From Diadema setosum (taxonomy: Eukaryota; Echinodermata; Echinoidea; Diadematoida; Diadematidae), in contig CM067067.1 in the NCBI GenBank assembly GCA_033980235.1, positions 37,489,200 through 37,553,199 on the forward strand: a stretch of 64,000 nt of DNA, in the 5' to 3' direction. The notes beneath the pieces were generated by a model. That model was not told the origin of the DNA. It searched no databases and saw only the letters and a program-made list of their open reading frames with translations. Made by a program: the position numbers and the translations under genes. Of this stretch, positions 1-14,100 are shown piece after piece. Numbering within the stretch: the first letter of the stretch is position 1; each line of letters starts with the position of its first letter.

Positions 1-3000
1 ATAGTAAATCTATCAATGAAAAGCAAAAGCTTAATTTAATCATGACATTTTCATTCATAAAATTCAATATGGGACGTTGACTTTCTATTGCACTGTGACA
101 AACACTATAATTGCTGATAAATTGAATATCAATACATAAAATCCTTTTTGGTGAAAACCATTGTGCAACAATGACTTACTTTCATAACATGACAAATATT
201 ATAATCCGTGCTGTGGATTTGTTGTATATCGACACGAAAGAGAAATCTTGTACAAAGTAATAACAACTAAAACGATTGATACACTCTTTGCACAACAAAC
301 GACCTTTCACCCTGAGAGATGGAATTACAATGAATATTGCATGATTGAAATCAAAAAGATTTTATCGTAAAAAAGTTGAACTTGTCAATATCAAAGAACT
401 AAGATTTTTTCACAAAAATTTCAATAAAAATAAGCTGGACTTTAGATGACAACATTGTCTTATAATGAACTACAGGATGCCTAACAAACTTAAGTGTATT
501 GCGGGTGGCACATTAAGTTACCAACGATTGGTATTCTGTTAAGGCAATATTCATTTATGTAATGTATTTATCTGTCTGTTTTGTTTCGGTAGGGTAGCTC
601 TGTTAGTGACTACAATTTTTTTTTTTCTCAGAGGGCCTATAGGCTACATCACAAAATACACATATTGGAAACACATGATTTAAAAAAGAAAGAAAAAAAA
701 ACATAATACATAATACATTCATGGTAAACTTACAACATCATCACATTGTTGAGTATTGCGGGGACAAAAAAAGAAATACATAAATAACTCCAATGACAAA
801 AATGCAAATCACTAACAAGTTGTAAGCGCACATGAAAGAAGGGGAATCAAGATCGTATAGTGGACAATCTGGTATAGAATAAGCTCACCAACTGAGTGTA
901 ATAGCAGTTGCTCATTTTTAAGTTTTGTTATCTTCTCCAGTAAAGATTAGCCAAAGCTTGTGTTAAGGGTGCCTGTTTGATATGATTTCGGAGCTGGTTC
1001 CAGATTAGGTGTACTTGACTTAAGCTAAATTTGCTAAAGGGAATAGAGATAAAACAAGCTCAGATATGTCTACGAACCAAAATAATGTACATTACCGGAA
1101 AGAGTTACGATTTACCTTCATTTACCATCATAATGACTTTTTTTTTCTAAATTGTATGTGTGTATTAGTTGAAGTAACAGTAAGCTCCCAAAACCTCGTG
1201 ATGTTAATATTTTTTTTCTTGGTAAGATTTGTTATACCAAGGATCTTAACAGCAAGGGAGACGAAGGTTATCGTGCAGAAAAAACTCGAGAAAACCCTTT
1301 TTATAATACTGCACGTGGAGCCAAATGAATGCATTGAATAAATGACAAACTTAACCCCAATTCAAATCCACAGATGATATCTGGGATACCCTAACTGAAG
1401 GTGATGATTCATAAGTGTGGAATATCCGCTCCTTTTCCGATTCCAAACATTGGGTCATTAGATTAGTGTAGATTAGTGTGACGGAAGTGAACTCTCACCC
1501 AGATTCATCACCACACTTTTTTAACTCCACTTAACACTACCGTGATAGAGCAATGCTGCTCGGAAAATGCATGAAATCTGTCCGAGATATCCCTGACAAC
1601 ATAATGTTTGAATATCGGAACAAAGGTTTCTGTCGTTAAACCAGAAAATACGAAAATCCACAGCTCTCTTCCTGGATTTTAGGAAAGGCTTCAAAGGCAG
1701 AAAGTTGCCGTCCTCTCATCGTAATCTCTACGGACAGTTAGAGGGGACGATGTTGATTTAAAAATATGTATAAACTCGACTACATTTTTCCGTTTAGTTT
1801 TCTACTAGAACCAACCTTACATAAATCATAATGTTCATCTGAAATAAAAACCATAAAGATCTAAAAATGCAATCTCTTCCTGTAAACTGAGGAGTGATTT
1901 TTCTTCCACCAATTAATGTGTTCTCTATGTGTCCATTATTGCACAAGACCATTCCTCGCAACATACGTGTGTCTGCCACAGTTAAGAGATGTTTATGCAA
2001 ACGCTAGATATATCGTCGTAATTTCCGATCTATCTTCAGAACACAAGCCCGATACATTGGGAAGCATGTTGCTAGGTACAATTTTCAATGCGTCTAATCA
2101 GAGCGTTACCACTGATTAGTAAACTACATACCAAACACTCTCAAGCAACCTGCTCTTCGTTAATTCGATAATTTTTGAAAGAGAAACAAAATGAAACGGA
2201 AATGAACTTTGACCTCATACCAGTAGAAGGTAACATAATGACTCTCCTATTCATGCAACGAAAACGCAATTCACCCCAGGGTTCGGCAGAGAGTACGAGA
2301 CATTGAGAAGACAACTTTTGTACAATTTTGAGTTTGAAATCATGGATAATTGCTGTGAAATCTTAAGATTTTGCATGAGATGAGACCAAGGTTTAGTACG
2401 GAGTCAGAAGACTGAACAGCGTTCAAGAACATCGGCCAACCTACGGGTACCTAGGATGGAACGAAGGAATTCTTGTTGCTGACATAATCGCCTCCCCATC
2501 ACCATATCACATAAACAAGACATTGAGAAACCAGGAAAACTACAATAGTCGAGACAGGATGTTTGTGTAAGAAATTAACTGGACTTGATCACCGTTTAGA
2601 ACTCAAAGTTTTTCGCCATTCTTTAACGTTACAAGATACTGTCCGTAATTTACATACAAATATCGCGGCTGTTTTTGTTCGTGTGGATAAGCAAAATAGA
2701 CAGCAGCTGCTCAGAAAGTAAAATAACTTTCGGTGAATTAGTGAAGTGTTCCTATCTAAGGTGGTTGATGGCAAAACACTTTGTGAGAAGCTAGAAACAA
2801 TAAAATATGTCACATTTTTGTCTCTTTTTAATGGTAAAGTTTCACAAAATACGTCCGAGTTGTTTCCAGTAATATTGGGGGGTTCCTAATCGTTTTCTCT
2901 ATCATCTCACTCTGTTTGTGAAAGGAAGGAATGGGAAACCACTAATCTGTTTCAGATAGTGGTATGATATAAAATACTAAGGTGTTCTTGCAAATAATAG

Positions 3001-4861
3001 GACGTAAAATTCTGTCATGAAAATCATGTCAATCGAGGACAAATATCGTCACGCATCCTACACGCAGCCAAAAGAAGATATTGTTGTCGTATCAGCGTAC
3101 TCTCTAAAGCTACCTAGCGTCGCCGGTAAATCTTGTCTTTTTAGACTTTCGGGTTTTAAAAGAAGTGTGATTGAAAGATGATAACACGTATTTTGTAATC
3201 ATCACCTTTCAAATCGGATAAAGACTGATACGAATCATGTAACAGAGTAAGTGTATTCAAAATGTGGAGCTTTTTTTCTGCCCTATGACCCTACAGGCTT
3301 ACGTGTAAGTCATGTCTCAATTCAAAATCCCAGCCCTGCTCATTATGTGGAACTGACAAGCATAGCCGGATATTTTTGTCCATTTTCTTAATGAAGGCAA
3401 TATTGCCGATGCCTTTCAATCATATCACTGTAAATTTACAGGAGGAATTTGACACACACCGGGAATCATTTCAGTCGTAGTGATGAACTTTTTGGTATTT
3501 TAATGATAATAATTTATGGATGACATAGATCATTACATTTCAGACCCATTCCCTGAACAGGATGGACCTGTGAGAGTTTAGTGAATTGTAAAATTGTTTA
3601 CCTCTGTCTTTCGTGTTCATTTAAATTGGTCATTTTGTCTGTTTTTAAATATCGACGACGGAAGTGGAAATATTTCCTCAATGTGCTCCTATGTTCGATG
3701 ATTCCTCATAATGATGCAGAGAAATGTTGCAAAATGAAAGCGAGGATATAGTGTGATACAACATTGCCTAGAATATAAAGCTGAAAATTTATAGGTGAGT
3801 ATGTGATCTTATTGCCAGAATATTTTGAACAGAAAGGGATAAAAGAACAAGGATTAAAAAAGAGTGACTTTGCAGATGGCAAAAGTCGCTCAGCGTCAAA
3901 CTTAGTTATATAACTACGGGTTCCGAGGAAGTTACTGCTCGCGGCCGTGCGATGGTAGAACTGGTGAGTATCAGCGAAAAATATGAATACGTTCTGGATA
4001 ACCCGAACTAAACGCGCAAATGAATGTTTAGATTCCTCAATCCATGGACAGTGATGGAAGTTCTGAATGCGTGTTTGCATGTGTATTGATACTCCATCAA
4101 TTTCACGAATTTACGCTACAAAGCCAGAATGAGGTATTACAAGCCAAGAGGGTAAGATATTGACGTGTGTTTTTTTTTTCTTTACTTATCAAGGCAATGA
4201 TGAGAACTCAAATAATAATTCAGTTTAGTAAAGATATTTCAACACCTCATTTTCTTCAGCTTCAGGCTTCTCTTGGCCAGATGCGTGAAGTTCAATTCTG
4301 TTTAATCAACTCTGATAACTTCGTATACGCCTACATCTCGACCTAGGCCCAACTTTTGACAGCAGATTTCATCGCATCACACGTCGTTGCATTAAAACCT
4401 TCCAAACCCTTGATCTTTCTGGGGGTTTTTTCAGAAATTTTCAATCCAAATCATTCTAGTCCCATTGCATCGTGTTTACCTTGATAGTACCGTCAATTAC
4501 GATGTCATTTAAAAAAAAAGTAAACTTCAAATGTAAAACCACATTTATCGATAGTTTCATTTTGATGTCATTGTAACATTGCGGTAGTCTTGTTGATAGG
4601 AATATGAGTCTAGAGTCAAAACAATGTCTTGTTTCCCATGTTACGTAATTCAGAATATGAATATTGTAGATTTCAAGATGTGAACCGAGAATGCATAGAA
4701 TGCGTCTTGAATTTTGTGGTCCAATGCGTGCACTTGTATAGTAAATGATGATAACTCGCTTTCAATAATTATGTGGTATAGAATCTGAAATTCTGCTCAT
4801 TTTATATGATTTAAAAAAAAAAGAATAGCCAACACAACTTCATGTTTTCCACATGTTACAG
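1..4861 (+). other. intron of copy 1 before the SRCR exon
   Basis: No supported exon is seen here. The stretch aligns block by block with 19735-24600 in unit 2 and, more loosely, with 43430-47198 in unit 3. It is therefore the intron between the N-terminal Ig exon and the SRCR exon. By the unit 2 spacing, copy 1 exon 2 should lie less than 1 kb left of the window. The open frames inside are short, and none is kept with splice sites in all three units. Confidence 0.75.
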
Positions 4862-5185
4862 TGAGACTTGTCAACGGGGCTGACGAACATGAAGGGCGAG
4901 TGGAGATATTCTGTGATGGGATCTGGGGCACGGCGTGTGACACTGGTTGGGATATGAACGCAGCTCACGCTGTGTGTAGACAGCTTGGGTACTCGGGGGC
5001 TGCCTCGGTCCATTCTAATGCCCATTTCGGAGAAGGATCGGGTCCTATTTGGTTAGACAAAATCATTCACTGTCCCACGTCAGATAAAAACTCCCTTTCA
5101 GAGTGCAGTCGATTCCCGTGGGGATGCTCCAGTTTCGGCAGTTGTGGGCACAACAAGGACGTAGGCGTTCGATGTGATGGAGAAC
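4862..5185 (+). CDS. copy 1 exon 3: SRCR domain
   Basis: This exon encodes 108 residues forming one complete SRCR domain. It opens with VRLVNGADEHEGRVE and carries WGTACDTGW, AVCRQLGY, FGEGSGPIWLD and GHNKDVGVRC, which are the conserved family blocks. Cysteines fall at residues 18, 26, 39, 71, 82, 89, 95 and 105. Six of them (26, 39, 71, 82, 95, 105) match the group A SRCR pattern; 18 (FCDG) and 89 (WGCS) are extra. The acceptor is TTACAG, the donor is GAAC followed by GTGAGT, and both borders are phase 1. SRCR domains are extracellular protein- or glycan-binding modules. Confidence 0.93.
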
Positions 5186-8100
5186 GTGAGTTGATTTCAT
5201 ATATCACATATTATGGGTTTTTTTAAGTATTGTTGTTTTCTTGGCTTCTTGGTTTTTGCATGATGAAACTTTTTTTTTTTTTTTTTTTTACAAACTAGAC
5301 TGATCAATGTTGTCGACCCTGCCATGACACTGTTAAATCATGATTGCAGTATTGTCACAAAGTATCTTATTTCTCGCTTGTTATATTGGTTTCAACTAAA
5401 GTCCTAACTCATAATTCAGCGATGACAAGTCCACATTCTGTTGGTTGAAACCTGTAATTCATCAAGTTTGTAATTTTAGCATCGATCTTATATCCAATTT
5501 TAATTACATTATCTTAAATCGTAAATTCGTGTAATACATTGTTACAAATTCTGGGAGACCTATCAATATTCCAAACATCATTGTTGTTGTTTTTTTAACC
5601 TTCCAAAACCAGTGATATTAACACTCAGTACTGTTACTTTCACACATTACCTATTTCCCATTACAACTGAGAGAGGACATTTACTCAAACTTGAATTGTG
5701 TAGGTATGATACATCATCGTTCACCAATAGATCCATCATGACTGGAATATCCTATAGCCATATGCAATAAATGGGACGTTCGCCCTAAAAGGTTAAAGTT
5801 GTTTGAATTGAATAGTTTCTCTTTTGGAGAAATGTGTATGACGTCATCAGGTTTCGAAAACTTCACACGGAGTATTCATGATATCGTTTTATGTCTTGAT
5901 GTAATGTCAGCTGAATGTGATAAAAAGTTGAAATATTTGGTCTATCGGCAGTATGGCAAGTCAATCTAATTTCTAAACAGATTTTCTGATATCACGAATT
6001 CCATTTTTGATATCACAAGTACCCATTGGTTTATCACGCAAAACCAATTTTCGATATCACGAAATCAAATTAGTAATATCACAAATTCAATTCGAGATAT
6101 CACGAATTCGTATTTTTGATATCAAGAAATACATTTTGTGATATCACTAATTCCAACTATCATTAATTTACATGGAATTTCAGCACTTATCTTTTGCAAA
6201 AAAAAAAAATCATTTTTTTGATTTCGATTTTTTGATTTCGAAGAAATTAGTTTTGCGCAGAAAACTACTGTGAATTCGAGCGCTAGTTAAGCGCAGAAAT
6301 ACTCGGGACATTCGAGCTTTAGTTCAGTGCGCGGAAAACCAATGGGAATTCGAGCGTTAGTTGAGCGCAGAAATACATAGGGAATTCGAACGTTAGTTTT
6401 GCGCTAGAATTCAATTGTGAATTAAAACGTTAGTTTAGCGCAGCAATACAAAGGCAATTCGAGCTTTAGTTTTGCGCTGAAATTGAACTGTAAATTTGAG
6501 CGTTAGTTGAGCGAAGAAATACACAGGAAATTCGAGCATTACTTTTGCGCTGAAATTGATCTGTGAATTCGAGCGTTACTTAAGCGCAGAAATACACAGT
6601 AAATTCGAGCGTTAGTTTAGCGCTGAAATTAAGACGGAATTTCACGGTGTGTTATCTTTACATAGAATATAAAGATAGTTAAAGAAAAAACTAAATGAAG
6701 AGTTTTGGCAATTTTGTTTCATTGAAAGTGATTGGAATTAGTTTTAGAAGAATCGATGAAAATAAATCGTTTAGCAACATATCTCAAATTCCGTTAGTGA
6801 TGTGTTGTCAATTACTTCAGAGTTACATATATTTTCCCCTCTCATTTCTCGCAACTGATTTGGCAGAGATTGGTTGACTTACAACTTTTGTTTGCGTTTC
6901 TTTTAACTCTATGAAAGATACTCTCTCCCGACCTCCCCCTGTAACTCCTCCAAGTTAAGAACAGAAATTTCCTATTGCGCAGATAAACAAAATTGAAGTC
7001 CTTTGTACCACTACTTTCTTCTCACTATACAAATTCTAACTTTTTGTTAGTCATGCATATTGTTGCACCAAACTCCTCAGAAGATCTGAATATCTTCACT
7101 CTTCTTGCTCTGATCTGAATACACTTACCTATAACAGATTACACATTAAATTATTTTACAAAATCATAAACATATTGGAGCAGGCAAACTGTATACCCAA
7201 CACTATTGATTTCAATGGATACACCCCTTTCTTCTGGAGGAGCGATTTTTGAGGAGTGAGAAATGTCTTTAGGAGAAACACGTTGCGTTCAGTCCTCCAG
7301 CTGTCCTCCGCATTACAAACACGTGGTATGCTTTTACAAAACACATACACATACAACCACACAGTATCATCGAATAGGTGTAAGTCTTACTTAATTACTA
7401 ATTAACAATGACGTAGGAATAGACGACAATTTGAGGTCCAGAACGATGAATTAAATGTAGGTCCTAAGTGATAGTATCATCGAATTCATTATATGTTGCA
7501 AAGCAATTGATTTGTATCAATAATTCATCAAATGTCATACCTCGATGATCATTTAGGGAATGATGGAAGTCTCTTATATAGTTATTTGTATTTTGAACAT
7601 TGTTCTATAAAAGTTAGCAGTGTACATTCCATCTTAATAATATCAGCTCAAAACTGATGTTCCAATTCCCTGTGTATTTTAGCGCAAAAGTAACTCTCTT
7701 GTATTTCTGCGCTAAACTAATGCTCGAATTCACAGCGATTTTCTGCACTGAACTGACGCTCGAATTCCACGTGTATTTCTGCACTCAACTAACGCTCTAA
7801 TTCACAGTTGAATTCCAGCGCAAAACTAATGCTCGAATTCACAGTGTATTTCTGCGCTCAACTAACGCTCGAATTCACAGTTGAATTTCAGCGCAAAACT
7901 AACGCTCGAATTCCCTGGGAATTACTGATATCAATTATTCAATTTGTGATATCACAAAATGGAATTTGTCATATCACAATTTCGCATTTTTGATATCACA
8001 AATAAGAATTCTTGATATCACAAATTCAAATTAGTGATATCACAAGTCTATTTCGTGATATCACAAATTCGAATTTGTCATATCAGAAATTGATTTTGTG

Positions 8101-11100
8101 ACAGCAAGCATTGGTTTTTCACGTGAAACCTATTTTTGATATCAACAATTCGAATTCCTGATATCACAAATTCATTCAGTGATATCACAAATTGAATTTT
8201 TGATATCATGAATTTGAATATGTGATATCACAAATTTAATTTGTGATATGAAGAATGGATTTTTATGATATCACATATTCGATTTCTTGATATCACAGAT
8301 TAAGTTCATGTGCTACACTTACGGGAATTTATGATATCACAAATTTCATTCTTGATATCACAAATTCAATCATCGATATCAGAAATTTGATTTTTTTTTT
8401 AATATCACAAAATGGAATTCTTGATATCAGAAATTATCTTTAAATGTAAAAAAGGCTTGCCATACGGCAGATCGGTTCAAAAGGCTTAGTATATTATGAG
8501 ACATAAAGAGATGTATGAAGTATGACCACCCCCCTCTTTCTGACAATTTAGTTTTACTGCTGTCTCTAATTCATCAGATGTCAAGGAGTGATAATGGTTA
8601 TAGTGCTTTGATGTACTGATGTGGTGAGGGACTGAATATATATTTTTGAATTGTATTTCAGGAGATCCGGAAGCTGCGGACGCAATATTCAGGAACGGAG
8701 ACTTGAATGCAGGTCTGGGTTACGGAGCTGATCTCTTGACTTACTATGACATCACCAGTCGACTGACATTCACCCCAACCACAGCTAACAACGGTAGTAT
8801 ACTTCAGTGTCATGTGTACGGTGTCGTGCGCTCTTCAACTCTGGAGGTTACAGGTAAATTTATCAAATATGATATCCGTACACATTATCCAATTGCGTTA
8901 CTGCATAATCATACATTGTACATACTTATGTATAGGTATTGATGAATTCATATTCATATACAAAATTAATTTTAATGACGTCCAACGCATTTTTCGAAAA
9001 AAAAAGTCTAAATAATATAATATGTGCGAGACAAAATGTGTATTCATAATATCACAGCCATAATCCAAACACCCTGAAACTTGATGGTGATGAAACGTGT
9101 TTACGAGGTACCATGGTTAATGTGAAGCTAAAAAAGCATGTTTTTTTTTTAATAATAAAAACTTGTATTGGTATAAAATTCCACAGGAAATAAACTTGAG
9201 AAAAAGAAACCTAATATAGCCTTCGTTTTTTACGTTTGTTCACTACTGAATAAGCTTAGAGTCAACTTTAGTGTCAAGGGAATTCAAAAAAAAAATGCGA
9301 TGTACGTGTCATTTCGATAATATTAATTAGCCGGACTTTGATTTCTTCCCAAGAGAAAATAGTTTTTACGGCTGAGTCCGTCCATGAATTCAGTACACGG
9401 AAGAAATGTGTTTTGGTTAATTCCCTCCTTTGAATACGCAAATTATCCCATATAGAATGAGCATTTTCACCTATTATGAGAACATTATCACGCTTTTATG
9501 GCGCTTTTCTTGATTTCCAGTAATTCATTTCATGTCATGTCATTTCATTTCATTTCAGATTTCCACGTTAAATAATTACCAGGTTTACAAAATACACGAT
9601 ACCAAATATCATGATATTGGCGGAATCATAATCACAAAAGTAGGGCTATTGAAAACGATCCCTAGGCAAATGTCATATGTAAACATATGTAGGGCCTAAT
9701 GCTCTTATATCATTAGAAGCTATAACATGTTTATTAAAGTCCTTGTAAGACGTGTTGAAATAACGAACTTTAACTCATTATAGTATTAACATGATTAAAG
9801 AAACTTTGGAATAATAAACATCATGTCATCACTCGTTCTATCATACTTATGTTACTTTGATCGTGTGGATCTGGAAAACCAAATAAACCCTCCATAAGAC
9901 CAAATGACCGAGAAGTATCAACAATGATATAAATTCCACATTTTGTAGTAATGTCCAATTATCGTTTCTTTGTAACAAGGAACATATATTCACGAACAAA
10001 AATCAGTGTCGAAACATTCATTCTCATACAATTTACTCGACTAAAATTTACTTACACCCATATACACTTGTATGTCTTCCATATGGTATTGCTAAATAAA
10101 ATAAGAAGCAAATATCTTCATGGATTAGAGTCTAAGGACTCGAAGAGAACCCTAAATATTATTGATTCGTAACGCATTTGACATGAGCGTTTCAAGAGCT
10201 GTATCTATCATTTATCGTCTTAGACTCCAACATCAACCATGATTTTCCTCTCACGGTTAGACTTGTGCTCTTATATGATCCACGATTACACTCGGAATAG
10301 GGTTGTCGAGTTTATCTTTTAAGTCTTAATACTGACTGGATAATGTGTGATTACACTTCAACAGGTGGTGTAACCCCATCCCCCGCCCGGTCCATCACTC
10401 CATGTATCACTCCAAGTCCCGGTACACCCCCAGGAGAGAACATCTTATCCATTGATGCTGTAGAGATTAAAGGCGAGGATAACCTGGTTAATCTGGTCAT
10501 CTCCTGTCACGTGAACTTCACTGATCAGCCGTCTCCGTACCTCCACACCTACACCATCGTGACTGAGAATACAACTCTATCGTCATCAAGCAGCGCCTCA
10601 GCCATCCTCTCGCCACGCCCCAACGCCTGCATCGAACTCACGTGCTCCGCGACAAACGGGATAGGAACGACCTCAGCCACGTTCACACACTGTCCTCAAG
10701 GTAATTAGTCTGTTAGCTATGCCAATGAGGCACAACTCATTGGAATATTTTGATTTATGCTTTTATGATTTCGTCGTAGTCGAACAACCTCTTTAAGTGT
10801 TAAGTGTATACGTTTTCATTCACCCTCTCATCAATGTTACGCAGCGTGTTAAATCACAAATCTATCATGCTCATTAAAGCATCCTTGTTGATATCCTTTT
10901 TCCAACCATGCGGACCTATTATGCTTATGGAAGCCATCAACAAAGTCATTTTAAACGTCACTATATTATAAAACGGCTAGTCTCTGTTTATTTAACACAT
11001 GCTTACTAAATGCCTGGAAGTCAAGGTTAACCTCTTACCAATTTTCAGCATCTTGTTAAAACAATATCTGCCCCCTTTTTTGTCCATCTAAGGCGATCAC

Positions 11101-14100
11101 ATTTTAACTTAGCTACCTCGTATCTATCGTTATTTCTCATTGGTAACCAACTGCCGATTTGGACACTGATAACAAATAATCATATCCAACAGATAAGCCA
11201 GCAGAAGGAATCATCAGCGTAGAGTTTGAGACTCAAGAGGATGATGATAACGAACCAAGCCTTAACATTACTTGCCACGTGGATCCAGAAGACCAACCCT
11301 TTCCACAAATCAACACGTACCTCATTGCAGTCGACGATAGCAACATTTCCGATTCAGCTTCTCCTTCGGTGACGATTGACCCTCAACCCAACACATGCAT
11401 TGATGTCGTGTGTACTGGTATAAATGAATACGGGGAAACTGAAGCGACCAAGACCTACTGTCCTTCACAACCAGGTAAATGTCACGGGTGCACGTCACAA
11501 AGTAGACGCCCACGAGTAATGCAACCCACGATTCATACATGTACTGCCAACGAAGTCATAATGTACACGAGTCATACAGCCCAAGAGTTCTACAGCTCAT
11601 GAGTCATACAGCAGGAGGTAGACGCTTTAGTGAACAAGGCCCTCGGGCTCGACAAGAAAAATAAACAAGTCAACAAGCAACTTGGTCCACGAGCAAGACA
11701 CTAGGGAAATTTTGCGTAGTGTCTTGCTCATTGGCCTGTGTTACATTTATAGCGACTAATCGCACTTTACAAAGAGTACAGAAAACGACAACATGAATTG
11801 TTTACAATGTCCCCTTTTTCGTTTACGAGTGTCTAAGAAATGAAAGGAACTAACGCTTTCCGAAAATCAAAGTCAAAACTGCGCATAAATGTGGGTGATT
11901 CATTTGCTTGTAGGCTGGGTGGCGACCCTGTTGGCGACTCGAGTCTCGCTGGTCGCGGAGACAACTCCGCGAAGTCTCCGAGACGTCTCCTGGAAACTAC
12001 CCTGAGTAGCGAGAGAATTAAACATGTTCTGGGTTTGTTTGTTTGTTTGTTTGTTTGTTTGTTTTTTTTTTTTTGGTTTTTTTTTTTTGGGGGGGGGGGT
12101 TTGTTGGGTTTTTTTTTTCTTTTACAGTCTTCAGCTGGTCTCGGGGACGTCTCTGCTACTTAACGGCGACACCTTAGTCGCGGCCTAGTCACGGATATTT
12201 ATTTTGTCCACGAGGTCTCCGAGACGTCTCCGCGACCTTGCCTAGACCCACCAACCGGAAACGTCACGATGGCGTCACTGTGATGCCTCCGAACTTTCAG
12301 ACGAAAAGTTTTCATCTTGTTTTAGAGACGTCTTGGACATTTCTTGTAGTCGCCTTCTTCGCCTTCTTGGCGATGGTGCATGCCATTTCATGGTCTTTAG
12401 ATTAGCACGAGTCCCGGCGACTGTTCAGTCAGACCCTATACTCACGTTTCATGTCACTTTCAGTATCTTTGTTGGCCTTATGAAATGGAACATTCAGGCT
12501 ATTCATTTTTTATCCTCCCATTTTGTTACTATTCGATCTCATTGTAGAACTCGGCCCCCAACAACCTGGTAGCCACATTCTTAGGATCCAGACGACGGAA
12601 ATCAGACGTAAAGGAAACGTGGTAACTCTAATCATCACCTGTCATGTTGACCTCTCTGACCAGCCTTACCCACATCTCCACACATACAACATTACAGCTG
12701 ATAATGTCATCTTGTCCTCCTCCAGCTGCGCCTCAGCGATCCTGTCTCCATTCCCCGATGCCTGCATCAATGTCACGTGTTCTGCCACCAACGGAGTTGG
12801 AGATACGTTGTCATGGATGAAACATTGCCGGACAAAAATTCCTCCTGGTAGGTTAAAGAAATTACAAATACGATTGAAAAAAAAAAAACATTGTATGGAA
12901 ATGTTATGCTCAGTTAAGGGAAAGTGCATTCCAATGTCTTTTGGTATCATATCAGCAGGAGATAATTTAGACTGCATCTAGCAGTAGATGATGTCATTGG
13001 CAGAACCTTGGTTGGGAAGTTTTGTTGTGGGTTTTTTATGTGGAAGTATCAAAAACAAAAAATATCATGAATATAATTATGGCACATTCTTAGATAGTCT
13101 TTTGACTGAATAAGTAATGATCAAGGCATCATATATCAATACAAGTCAGCATGCACTGACATTTTATAGGTCCTTGAAAGTCAGAAAGTAACAAAAGCTA
13201 TCACTCTTGAAGAAGCAAATCATACAATGTGATCCCTTCACTATGTAAGTAACGAAAATTACAACGTTCTTAAAACTATCTCACTTGTAAATCTGTGTGT
13301 ATGGTGGGGATCAGAAATGTCCAAGTCACTTCACAAAGTACTGAATAAGAAGATAATAATACAAGAGCCCAGCGACACCAGAGGGTGAGCGAAAGTTTTG
13401 ATTGAAATCTACAAACAGGTGATATACTTGTCATCCACTGTTTGTCGGATGTTCGCCATTACGGACACTTTGCCTGTGTTCGAGGTTTCCATGAAATTGG
13501 AAAAACACACTTGATAGTTACTTTGCTCAGTACAACGGCATGTGATTTATTTCGCATTATAGGTATATAGTCTGCAAGGTTTTGCCTAAAGGTATATAGA
13601 GTGTTTTCATTGAGGTAGGAAAGACTGAAATCGAAAAAAAAAATATGCTATGTATCAGCAAAGAATGTGTCATAATTGCTCTCTTCGTAACGAATTACAA
13701 CTAGACAGAATTTGAGTTAGTAGTATCTGGTTCCGGAAAAGAAAACAGAAAAAGAAGAAAAAAGGCAAGCTATAAAACAGACACTACTATGAGAACAGAG
13801 GGAAAATAAACCAGGAAGTAACAAACATTACCGTTGTCCATTGGTCCCATAGCCAGCCCTTTTCAAGTGTTCCTTCAGAAATCGTCGACCACATACGTTC
13901 TTCTCATCGTCATTTTCATTCTCTCCATCATCACCTGTCTCACTGTCCTCATGAAGAGAAAGGTTGTCTACTGATTGAGGTGACTATAATCATTCACATG
14001 GTGAATTATGTACAGTATTGTTCTTTTGACAGAGTAACCAAGAAGTGGCATGTCATAGCATTTTCTATTTCTGCTCGTTATCTTGCTACCATTTAAAACT

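Noticed and set aside
1066..1341. 91-codon open frame
   Set aside because: The homologous intron region in unit 2 (20803-21070) does not keep the frame, and there are no splice or domain features.
3706..4080. 124-codon minus-strand open frame
   Set aside because: Only part of it survives in the aligned unit 2 intron (23445-23639), with frame breaks; there are no family motifs.
5949..8470. CRISPR-like array of regularly repeated GATATCACAAATTC motifs
   Set aside because: Repeats are degenerate, unevenly spaced and inverted around a core in a eukaryotic intron; they belong to the foldback element.
11840..12163. Open frame beginning MKGTNAFRKSKSK
   Set aside because: It runs through the GAGACGTCTC repeat and a poly(T)/poly(G) run in an intron, and its unit 2 counterpart (30154-30357) ends early.
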